Origin: CAZOWM01 sp964583615
GTDB lineage: Bacteria; Spirochaetota; B62-G9; DRHN01
Assembly: GCA_964583615.1 (NCBI GenBank)
Contig: CAZOWM010000003.1
Coordinates: 43,472 to 107,471 of the forward strand
Length of the DNA: 64,000 bases
Reading direction: 5' to 3'
Shown here piece after piece: positions 55,185 through 62,817 of the stretch (position 1 is the first letter of the stretch; every line of letters starts with the position of its first letter). Position numbers and translations under genes: made by a program. Below the pieces are notes generated by a model. It was given only the letters and a program-made list of their open reading frames with translations. It was not told where the DNA came from and did not search any database.

Positions 55185-55645
55185 GGGTTTTTCCCCTGCT
55201 TCATCTCCTCGAGCCAATGAATATGCTGAAGCTCTTCGCGTGCGAGATAGTCGTAGAGTTGCTTCACGGAACCGAGAAGGGCATTTTCGGATATTCGTCT
55301 GTACACGCGATAGGTGTTCCTTCCCATCTCGAGTGCTGAGTCGAGTATTGCATCGGGTGATGCCCACGGGTCTGGCTCGGCATGTTCGGCTGACGGCTTC
55401 CAGCGAAAGGTCTTTACATTCTCCCCTTTAAACCCACTGGGCTCAGGTATACCCTTTTTCTGCACTTCCTGGAAACGCAGTCTGTACAGAAGCTGTGCGG
55501 TCATGAGATTTTTCAGAAGCTCTGCTGTTTCTTGCTTTACTGCACGCGTAAATGCGGACTCGTAATACCTGTATTTTTTTTCACTATGAATAACCGCTTC
55601 TTCAATGAGTGAACGCATAAGGAGTTTTTTGAATGGGGTTTTCAT
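55181..55645 (-). CDS. Ferritin-like / rubrerythrin-type helical protein
   Basis: About 154 residues. The helices LIEEAVIHSEKKYRYYESAF and REELQHIHWLEEMKQ carry Glu and ExxH residues in a ferritin-like diiron pattern, with an additional ALEMGRNTYRVYRRI helix. A loop of about 40 residues in the middle (GIPEPSGFKGENVKTFRW) is unusual for rubrerythrins. Its stop overlaps the start of the ParB-like gene by 4 nt, so the two are coupled. The ATG at 55645 is used; the upstream TTG adds only two residues. Confidence 0.75.
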   Translation of the reverse strand: MKTPFKKLLMRSLIEEAVIHSEKKYRYYESAFTRAVKQETAELLKNLMTAQLLYRLRFQEVQKKGIPEPSGFKGENVKTFRWKPSAEHAEPDPWASPDAILDSALEMGRNTYRVYRRISENALLGSVKQLYDYLAREELQHIHWLEEMKQGKNP

Positions 55646-55711
55646 ACACAATTCTTTTTTCGTCGCCCGCTTTGTGTAAATATAGCGTAATCTTCCTTCT
55701 CAGGCCAGTGC

Positions 55712-56003
55712 TTGTCCGCCCCGTGCGGTTCATACTGTACAAACTCGTATCAACATTTCAGCTCGTTGACTGGGTACACAATCGAAGGGGGCTTTGCAGA
55801 GTACACCGTTGCTGGGGAGAAAGGTGTACGCGTTCACGAGACCGGGAGACAAAAGAGGCCAGAGCTTTGCACGTGATCTCGGCGCGATATGGGCGGGAAT
55901 ACACAGCACACAGGCAAACGAAGCCCTCCAGGCACTGAGGAACGGGAACATCAAGTGGGGTGCTGTTCTCGTCTCAGACTGGACGGAAGGATCTGAGGGA
56001 TAA
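55712..56003 (+). pseudogene. Remnant of a zinc-dependent alcohol dehydrogenase
   Basis: Pieces of one zinc ADH lie in order but in different frames and with much missing. First comes PCGSYC...LTGYTIEGGFAEYTVA (structural zinc/GYAEY region, about 55718-55813). Then VYAFTRPGDKRGQSFARDLGAIWAG appears in two adjoining halves of the nucleotide-binding domain from 55824. The C-terminal ANEALQALRNGNIKWGAVLV follows almost directly. The catalytic N-terminus, the GxGxxG and the linking 100 or so residues are absent. The last part overlaps the 3' end of sixA. Confidence 0.75.
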
Positions 56004-56448
56004 CCACCCATATAAGTGACCATATACCGGATTCATTTCTAGACAGCGCGAGCACGCCGCCGTTTCTGAACTTGACGATCGGCTTGTTCTCATCCTGACA
56101 TAGAAGCAGCGCACTCAGCTTCTCAAGATGGGGCAGGTGTCCCACAAGCATTATATCCTCCTCAATACGGGTAAGCCGTTCCACCCATCCCCACGGAAGT
56201 GAATTCGGGTTAAGCTCCTTTCCTTGTTCGATCCCCATTGTCGGCTTCAGCTTTTCTGCAAACAGCTCTGCGGTCTGGATCGCCCGCTTTTTCCCACTGT
56301 GTAAGATCGTGCGTACATGAATATCAGAATAATTACGAATAAACGAGGCAACATGCCGGATCTGGGACATGCCTGTCTGAGTAAGCGACCGGTCGGGGTC
56401 TTCTTCCTGCGGTTTGGCTTCTCCATGCTGGACGAGATAAAGGTTCAT
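55951..56448 (-). CDS. sixA: Phosphohistidine phosphatase SixA-like (histidine phosphatase superfamily)
   Basis: About 165 residues. The catalytic start NLYLVQHGEAKPQEEDPDR replaces the usual RHG with QHG, as in SixA relatives from anaerobes. LTQTGMSQIRHVA, ILHSGKKRAIQTAELFA and MLVGHLPHLEKLSALLL complete the active site. SixA dephosphorylates phosphohistidine on signalling proteins. The ATG at 56448 has GGAGG 5 nt upstream. The C-terminal tail (from about residue 150) overlaps the ADH remnant and may be extended by it. Confidence 0.88.
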   Translation of the reverse strand: MNLYLVQHGEAKPQEEDPDRSLTQTGMSQIRHVASFIRNYSDIHVRTILHSGKKRAIQTAELFAEKLKPTMGIEQGKELNPNSLPWGWVERLTRIEEDIMLVGHLPHLEKLSALLLCQDENKPIVKFRNGGVLALSRNESGIWSLIWVVIPQILPSSLRREQHPT

Positions 56449-56699
56449 CATGTCCTCCTTTTCCATGTATCCTTTTGTTCCTATTGTATCAAATGAAAAA
56501 ACCCACTGCAACGAACATTTTCGCTACACCCCGTTGTCGTGCGCACGCGCGGGAAGCCGAGGCATGAGCCACGGGTCAGGGAGAGGAAATCAAGATTCCT
56601 GGGCTGGAGCTGTAGTCTATACCTCTTTGAATGGGCGCAATGAGCAGTTTCTGGTCTTTTCTCCAATGAACGTATTTGAGGTATAGAGTTTACCCGCAC

Positions 56700-57706
56700 T
56701 CACTCCAGCCCGAGCTGTTCTCTTACGAACTCCCTGACGTTTTCTGTCTCCCACTCCGAACCCTCACTGTGGGCGGAATCCTTGATTGGGAGCTCGAACT
56801 CCTCCTCTGAGAGATCGAACTCCTTCATGAAGAGCTTTTTATCTATGCCGGTTATCTCGGATACGTCCCGGAAGGTGTCGCTCCCGCGGATTTCGTCGGG
56901 ATTAAAAAATCCGGTCTCGGCCGTCGTTTCAACGATGGTTCTCTGCTTCCACTCGAATCCGCCGGTAAAGCTCGCTACGGCGACGACTGCTGCGAACAGC
57001 ACAACGGATACAAGAACGACCGAACCAGCTCCGATTTTCGCCTTCTCCGGTTTCCCACGTACAGTGTGTCCCGTACCGGGCAGACGTTTACGCACTCGTT
57101 GCAGTTAATGCATTCCGAAGCCTGTACCTGCTCGACGGCGGAAACTTTGATATTGACCGGGCATGCCTTGTCGCATTTTTTACAGTGGATGCATGTCTCG
57201 TCGTTTCTCTTCACCCTGAAGCTACCGAACCGGTTGATGAGCCCTAAAAAGGCGCCCATTGGGCAGAGATACTTGCAGAACACGCGTCCGAGAAACATCG
57301 ATCCGATGAGGAAGCGAGCCGTTTTATCGATCTTTGCATTCAGCTCGTACCGCTTCCCGAAGATCTTTTTCCCGAGCATGCCAAACAGCTCCTGCAGTGT
57401 GCCGAACGGGCAGAGGTTCCCGCAAAATGAACGTCGGAACAGTACGGCAAGTAAAAGTACCGCGCCGAGCAAGGTAAAGGAGCTCCACGCGATGCGGCTC
57501 AGCATCCTGCCCGTGGTCACGAGAGAGAGCGCGGACTCTATCCCTCCAAACGGACAAAACGCATCCACGCCTGCTGGTTTCCAGCCGATAGGGTGCTGGT
57601 GAAGGACACCGAGTGCCGTGGAAAACACCAGTACAAGAACGAGGATTACGATCCTGAACCTTCTGTTTCGTTTCTGTGCCAGGCTGTCGCTCTTTATGTA
57701 ATCCAT
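56700..57706 (-). pseudogene. 4Fe-4S membrane protein (NapH/NosR-like), frameshifted
   Basis: The first part (57706 to about 57055) has membrane helices with paired cysteine motifs FCGNLCPFG and FCKYLCPMG, then two ferredoxin motifs CIHCKKCDKACP and CINCNECVNVCP. Near 57055 (GTGGGAAACC on the minus strand) the frame shifts by one base. The second part (GKPEKAKIGAGSVVLV, one helix, then DTFRDVSEITGIDKKLFM) continues in another frame to 56700. Relatives carry both parts as one protein of this kind. One missing G would explain it. Confidence 0.78.
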
Positions 57707-57893
57707 ATATCTGCTCTCTCAACCTTTTACGTAAAAGTATCAAAATGATGAGTATGTTCGCTTATTATATGTCATGTGCCGAGACCAGGCAACGAAATAT
57801 GGAAAATAAATAGCCGCGTGCGCCGAACACACGCGACAATTGGATCTTGGTTTTCCTACCGGTAACGTGAAAGCCTGTTTCTGAACGCTCTGA

Positions 57894-58265
57894 GATGGTT
57901 CTCCGACGCTGCTTTCAGCCGTTCATGAGCTCAGCCACGGCACTCCTTTTAAAACCAAGTGGGTGAACGATCTTTTTTACCACCTCTTCTGCTTTCTCAC
58001 CTGGAACAACGGACTTCACTTCCGCGTCAGCCACATGAAGCACCATCAACTCACGGTCCACAGAGGGTTGGATAAGGAAGTCGTACTCGAACCCATGAAG
58101 TTTACCTGGCTGGACTACGTGAGCTGGTTCACCTTTAACTTCAAGAAGTTCAAGCTGTACATGTTCCCATTCATTGCTTCAGGCCGATTTTCCCGGATAC
58201 TGCCGCCCCGCCCCGAACCTCCTGAATCTTTATGGGACAAGCCTCCCCAATTCTCTGGTATCTGA
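57894..58265 (+). pseudogene. Remnant of a membrane fatty acid desaturase
   Basis: A short frame keeps the first two histidine boxes of a fatty acid desaturase: VHELSHGTPFKTKWVNDLF and FRVSHMKHHQLTVHRGLDKE, followed by VVLEPMKFTWLDYVSWFTF. The N-terminus, the third His box and the C-terminal half are missing; after about 58170 the frame is unrelated to the family. Only about 90 of some 350-400 expected residues survive. No upstream start or ribosome-binding site is seen. Confidence 0.75.
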
Positions 58266-58407
58266 GAATCCCTCTTTTTCATTAAAACTTCATATGGAGG
58301 CACAGTGCCCTTAAAGGTGTGCAGCCTGAGCAAGGAGGATCTGTTTCACTAAAATAGAGATTTGCTCCAAGGTCAGGTAAAAAATTGCCGTCGGTTAGAC
58401 AAAAATA

Positions 58408-59964
58408 TTATGTAAAAAGGTCAAAGTCGGTATCAGAAAGCTGTTCCGGATCGACATTTTCGCCCGCTTTCATCTTTTCTCCAAGCATGATGAACTCCTT
58501 CGCCATTCCGATGCTTGACACCGCACGGAGAACACCCTCTTCATAGTATCCTGCAATAAATTTCTCACTATCCTTGTGCCCGCGAAAAACGATTTTATCG
58601 GGTTTCCGTGCATAACCAAGGTACCTCAAGGATACACCGAACTGGCGCGTCCAGAAGAAGGGCAGCTCTGAGAAGGGTTCTGTAGATCCAAGCATGGCGC
58701 GTGCTGCGTGCTGCCCCTGACGCTCCGCTTCGGCCCAATGCTCAACCCGGCGAACATCGCCAGAGAGCCGGTCTGGAACCGCCGCGATGTCACCTGTTGC
58801 AAATATGGATTCTTTTTTCGTTTGAAATCGACCGGTGACTGGGACCGCACCATCCTCAACAAGACCGCTTCCCTCAAGAAAATCGACTGCAGGAATGATG
58901 CCGACCCCAATGACGAGGAGGTCTGATTTGATCCGCGTGCCGTCGTCGAGCAGTATTTCTCTTACCCTGCCGTCTCCTCTGATTTCTTTTGCCGCGCGCT
59001 CCAGGTGAAACTGCACACCGTTTTCCCTGTGAATCTGTTCGATTCTGCGGCCAATATCCTCTCCAAATATACGGGCGAGGGGAATGTTTTCAGGAGCGAC
59101 AACGTGCACAGGGATGTCCCGATGCCGTAAGGCTGCGGCAACTTCAAGCCCGATGAAGCTTGCTCCCAGCACCGTAACCTGATCAGCGTGTTCGAGCTCG
59201 GAGATTATGCTCTTGCAATCCGCAAGAGAACGAAGATAATGGACTCCCTCCAACTCTGAGCCTTTGATTTTCAGCGTACGCGGTATGCCTCCGGTTGCGA
59301 TGAGGATACGGTCGCCCGTGATACTCTCGCCGTTATGAAAAGTGATCTTCCTCTTCACCGGATCGAAAGATACTACCCGGTGATTTGCCAGAATATCGAT
59401 TTTAAGCCTGCCGTAGAACTTCTCCGTCCTGAGGGGAAGCCATTTTGCAGGCGCCTCTCCCGAGAGAAAATCCTTTGACAGCATCGTCCTGTCATAGGGG
59501 AGATCCTTTTCGGCGGTGATCATGAGAATTTTACCCGCAAATCCGGCTCTTCGGAGCGCTTCCGCGGTGGCATTCCCGGAAGCACCCGCACCGATGATCA
59601 CAAATGTTCTCCCATCTTCCCCCTCAGGCATCTCAATTCTATAGGAACCTCCAGGCCGGATATATACCGTACTTCCCTCTATCTTGACTTCATAGTGCGG
59701 AAGATCGTTCAGTGCAGGCGCCGATGTCATCCGGCCGCTCGTCGCATCGAACCGAGCATTGTGCCACGGGCAGGTTATTTCGCTGCCGTTCAGCACTCCG
59801 TCAGTGAGCGGGGCGCCGTAATGGCTACACTCGTTCCCGCAGGCATGTATCTTTCCGTTTAAGCGCAGGATCATCACTTTTTTTTCATCCACCGTGACCG
59901 GAAGGGGAACCCCTTCCTTCAAGTCTTTTTCCTCCACTGCCCTCATCCACTTCTCTTCATCCAT
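58408..59964 (-). CDS. Rieske-domain FAD/NAD(P)-dependent oxidoreductase (AIF-like)
   Basis: 518 residues. The N-terminal Rieske [2Fe-2S] domain (about 1-105) has CSHYGAPL and CPWHNARFD. It is followed by a pyridine-nucleotide reductase: FAD motif FVIIGAGASGNATAEALRR, NAD motif VTVLGASFIGLEVAAALRH and the ATGDIAAVP-type FAD site. It probably reduces a ferredoxin-type or Rieske partner. The ACxHCxGE-type signature of nitrite reductases is absent, so the AIF-3/ferredoxin-reductase family is more apt. It stands alone between remnants. Confidence 0.94.
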   Translation of the reverse strand: MDEEKWMRAVEEKDLKEGVPLPVTVDEKKVMILRLNGKIHACGNECSHYGAPLTDGVLNGSEITCPWHNARFDATSGRMTSAPALNDLPHYEVKIEGSTVYIRPGGSYRIEMPEGEDGRTFVIIGAGASGNATAEALRRAGFAGKILMITAEKDLPYDRTMLSKDFLSGEAPAKWLPLRTEKFYGRLKIDILANHRVVSFDPVKRKITFHNGESITGDRILIATGGIPRTLKIKGSELEGVHYLRSLADCKSIISELEHADQVTVLGASFIGLEVAAALRHRDIPVHVVAPENIPLARIFGEDIGRRIEQIHRENGVQFHLERAAKEIRGDGRVREILLDDGTRIKSDLLVIGVGIIPAVDFLEGSGLVEDGAVPVTGRFQTKKESIFATGDIAAVPDRLSGDVRRVEHWAEAERQGQHAARAMLGSTEPFSELPFFWTRQFGVSLRYLGYARKPDKIVFRGHKDSEKFIAGYYEEGVLRAVSSIGMAKEFIMLGEKMKAGENVDPEQLSDTDFDLFT

Positions 59965-59997
59965 GTGTATGTACCCCCTTTTTCATGGGATTTTGTT

Positions 59998-60117
59998 CTA
60001 ACGATAAATGGACAGACCCTGAATGCCGTGGTGATCGTACAGATCTTTCAAAAAAAACTCAGAGTCAAACATTCTTTTTAGACTATGCATATTCTGTTGC
60101 AGTGCGTCAAGAGGCAT
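59998..60117 (-). pseudogene. Possible short coding remnant upstream of the Rieske-FAD gene
   Basis: A 39-codon frame (MPLDALQQNMHSLKRM, ending HHGIQGLSIYR) with protein-like composition but no ribosome-binding site. I recognise no family. It may be the C-terminus of a lost gene or chance. It lies in a 937-nt stretch with no intact gene (59965-60901). Confidence 0.22.
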
Positions 60118-60241
60118 CTTGATCGTAGGGACACTAACAATTTACCGCAGCCGTTGAGCGTCTTGAAGGGAAAACAATCACAATGGCAGATCAAGGCAAA
60201 CGAGTTCAATTTGAAAACCGCAGTGAGCGACGGCAAGGCTT

Positions 60242-60433
60242 GAGAAAAAACAAAAAATCAGTAATGGCATCTGGCTGTTCATGCTCAAGAAACATTTTGG
60301 TGACAAATGTGTTTATTATGACGATATTGTCGAAGGAGCATTATGTTTTGGTTAGATTGGTAGAGTGCTTCGCAATCTTGCTGAAGATCGTGCGATATAG
60401 AAGGGGCTTGACGACAATAGAGTGAGAAGATGA
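60242..60433 (+). pseudogene. Remnant of a YdeI/OmpD-associated family protein
   Basis: In one frame: GIWLFMLKKHFGDKCVYYDD, IVEGALCFG, then TAG (60353-60355), then IGRVLRNLAEDRAI, a second TAG (60398-60400) and KGLDDNRVRR. Relatives read EALCFGWID at the first stop, so TGG has become TAG. The rest of the protein is missing. YdeI-like proteins are small bacteriocin-protection or stress proteins. Confidence 0.7.
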
Positions 60434-60495
60434 TTTGAGACATGTTTAGATAGTGTCATTCAAGTTTTCTTTCAATTTGGAAGAAGGAGATGAAA

Positions 60496-60893
60496 TGAAG
60501 TGTAGTACCTCACTTATCCTCTTTTTATAAGAGGCTTTTCTTCAATTTTTTCCCTCACCTTTGCGGAAGATGAAAATGTAAAAAAAGAGGTGCGTGGTAA
60601 TAATTCTTTTTGTTTTGACTTGTATTAAAACCTGAAAAAAAAGATGGTATTTTATTTCTTTCGCCATGCAGTATTTCCACTGCTCTTGCAATAATCTACG
60701 AAAGCAGGATATCAATGAGGAGGGAATGGGAGCTGCTGCAGCAACGGGTGTTGTTATGACAAAGAGCATGAAAAGACCCCTAATGTTTCTGGTGGATCAC
60801 CATTTTTTGTTCTTGATACGTGAAAATCAAAAAGGAGTTATTCTATTTATCTGTTTATTGGGAGAATTGTTGATCCAACAAAATAATAGATAG
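60496..60893 (+). pseudogene. Remnant of a secreted serpin with a large internal deletion
   Basis: A Shine-Dalgarno (AAGGAG) and ATG at 60496 open a signal-peptide-like start (MKCSTSLILFL) that soon meets a stop. Further on, in shifting frames, come RGNNSFCFDLY and LSPCSISTALAIIYE, the serpin N-terminal signature. These are followed directly by DINEEGMGAAAATGVVM, the reactive-centre hinge, and HHFLFLIRENQKGVILF, the serpin C-terminus. About 260 central residues are absent. Serpins are protease-trapping inhibitors. Confidence 0.78.
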
Positions 60894-60901
60894 GAGAGAA
60901 C

Positions 60902-61597
60902 ATGTCGAAACACGTTGGAATTGTCGCATGCAGCGCCGAAGGCGCTGCACTATGCTATCGTACGTTATGTGCGGAGGCGCCAGCCCAAATGGGCGAACAC
61001 ATGCACCCTGAGGTGTCGATGCACACCCACCCTCTGGCAGAGTATATGGTTCATATTCGTTCCGGCAATTGGCGGGAAGTTGCAAGACTAATGCTGTCTT
61101 CTGCCCGGAAATTGTCAGACATCGGAGCAGAGTTCGCTGCTTGTCCAGACAACACGATTCATCAAGCCTTCGACTTCGTCACAGCAGAGTCTCCTATTCC
61201 ATGGATCCACATTGCCGAAGCCGTAGCTGATGAAGCGGAAACCAAAGGATGTAGTAGTCTTGCAATCACAGGCACAAAGTATCTGATGACAGGCCCCGTA
61301 TATCCAGTGGTTCTGCAAAAACATAGTATCTCCTGGAACATACCGGACGAGGATGACCGGAAAAAGATCGATACCATTATCTTCAAGGAACTCGTCAATG
61401 GAGTTTTTCTGGAAGAATCAAGGTTGTATTTCAACCAGGTAATTCAAAAGCTTAAGGAAAGAGGGTGCGATGCAGTGGTATTAGGATGCACGGAAATTCC
61501 CCTTCTTATTGATCCAAACGATTGTCCATTACCGACACTCGATTCCACACGTTTGCTCGCAAAAGCGGCGTTGAAAGAAGCTTTGAGGGAGGGCTAA
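60902..61597 (+). CDS. Aspartate/glutamate racemase family protein
   Basis: 231 residues. The two catalytic cysteine contexts are AACPDNTIHQAF and VVLGCTEIPLLI, as in PLP-independent aspartate and glutamate racemases. It could supply D-amino acids for the wall or act on another 2-amino acid. The ATG follows GGAGAG by a short gap. Neighbouring DNA is AT-rich and full of remnants, so it is the first intact gene after the decayed block. Confidence 0.92.
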   Translation: MSKHVGIVACSAEGAALCYRTLCAEAPAQMGEHMHPEVSMHTHPLAEYMVHIRSGNWREVARLMLSSARKLSDIGAEFAACPDNTIHQAFDFVTAESPIPWIHIAEAVADEAETKGCSSLAITGTKYLMTGPVYPVVLQKHSISWNIPDEDDRKKIDTIIFKELVNGVFLEESRLYFNQVIQKLKERGCDAVVLGCTEIPLLIDPNDCPLPTLDSTRLLAKAALKEALREG

Positions 61598-61830
61598 CAG
61601 GACACTGCACCTGACTGCCATTCATCTGCGTTTCATGGCACCAGGGGAGCTTTGGATTCAGCCGACCGCAGGTGGCCGCCTGACAGGGGTCCGTTTCTAC
61701 GCTTCGCGTGTCTTTCAGCCTGCAGTGGCCAAACACAAGTCTAAAACCGAAAGGATTTCAACCCACAGATGAGTCTTTAACGTCTTTCGGCACCAAATGT
61801 ATTAGCGAATACTTAAAGGAAAACTGTATA
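61598..61830. other. Intergenic region with GC-richer, repeat-like sequence
   Basis: The 233 nt between the racemase and SDR genes are less AT-rich than the 60.4-60.9 kb stretch. No family-level coding match is recognised. The composition and the absence of a start suggest a dispersed repeat or a gene remnant. The SDR ribosome-binding site (AAAGGA) lies at the right end. Confidence 0.3.
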
Positions 61831-62517
61831 ATGAATAATACGGCGATTCTCATAGGGAATTCAGATGGGATAGGGCTTTCCCTTACCAGAGAGCTGCTGA
61901 AACAAGGGTGGAGGACCGTTGGTATTTCAAGGAGTAAATCACCGATAGAAGATCCGTCCTATGAGCATATTGTCTGCGAAGTGCAGCATAATGAATATAT
62001 TTGCATATTGAGATCAGTTCTTCAAAAATATGATCCAATAGATTTGTGTGTTTACTCTGCAGGGATAGGCGAGATGCTGGATCTTTCCAATATGGAAAGT
62101 GAAGCTGAAATCATCGAGATCAACTTGCTCGGAATGATAAAGACCGCATCTTATGTGATTCCATTGATGGTCGAGAGAGGAAAAGGACATTTCATCGGTC
62201 TTTCCAGTGTAGCAGACGAGCTGTTATCACCAGATGCACCCAGTTATCACGCATCGAAAGCGGGATTTTCGAATTATCTGGAAGGGCTTGCGCTTGCAGT
62301 AAAACCAAGGGGGGTTCACATATCGAATGTCCGGTTTGGATTCGTTGACACCAAAATGGCACAAGGCGAGGTGAAACCGTTTATGATGAGACTGGAACGT
62401 GCCACACAGCATTTGCTTTCATGTATTGAGAAAAAGCCCATTCGATATACTGCTCCGTGGGTTGCAGTCCTGATGGTGAAATTTCGCAGCTGGATGTTGA
62501 GATTGAAAATACGGTAA
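61831..62517 (+). CDS. Short-chain dehydrogenase/reductase (SDR)
   Basis: 228 residues. The cofactor motif is ILIGNSDGIGLSLTREL and the catalytic Ser-Tyr-Lys is in GLSSVADELL and YHASKAGFSNYL. The N-motif GLCVYSAG-like segment (DLCVYSAGIGEM) is also conserved. The substrate is unknown. The ATG at 61831 has AAAGGA 10 nt upstream; the longer in-frame reading is unsupported. Confidence 0.92.
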   Translation: MNNTAILIGNSDGIGLSLTRELLKQGWRTVGISRSKSPIEDPSYEHIVCEVQHNEYICILRSVLQKYDPIDLCVYSAGIGEMLDLSNMESEAEIIEINLLGMIKTASYVIPLMVERGKGHFIGLSSVADELLSPDAPSYHASKAGFSNYLEGLALAVKPRGVHISNVRFGFVDTKMAQGEVKPFMMRLERATQHLLSCIEKKPIRYTAPWVAVLMVKFRSWMLRLKIR

Positions 62518-62538
62518 GCAACAATATGAAAAGCCACA

Positions 62539-62638
62539 NNNNNNNNNNNNNNNNNNNNNNNNNNNNNNNNNNNNNNNNNNNNNNNNNNNNNNNNNNNNNN
62601 NNNNNNNNNNNNNNNNNNNNNNNNNNNNNNNNNNNNNN
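62539..62638. other. Assembly gap of 100 N
   Basis: A run of exactly 100 N, the conventional scaffold-gap length, so the true distance and linkage between 62538 and 62639 are unknown. Confidence 0.99.
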
Positions 62639-62639
62639 A

Positions 62640-62817
62640 GGCAAATTTTACCAAGAACCTCCTTGAGAAACAGGGCATCCGCGTGTCTATCTGGTCCGAT
62701 GATTGTGGAGGTCTGGCGGCGGGTCAAACGTTCATTCAAAGGGTAAAGCTCTTTGTTCCTGATTCGGACCGACAAGCCGCAATTGACATCCTGGGGAAAG
62801 GTGCAATTGATGCGTAG
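62640..62817 (+). CDS. DUF2007-like putative signal-transducing protein, 5' truncated by the gap
   Basis: From the gap edge an open frame of 58 codons (ANFTKNLLEKQGIRVSIWSDDCGG, VKLFVPDSDRQAAIDILG) ends at TAG 62815-62817. The pattern LLEKQGI...GG...V.VPD.D...A..IL matches DUF2007 proteins. Its stop overlaps the start of the serine hydrolase gene by 8 nt. The N-terminus is lost in the gap. Confidence 0.6.
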
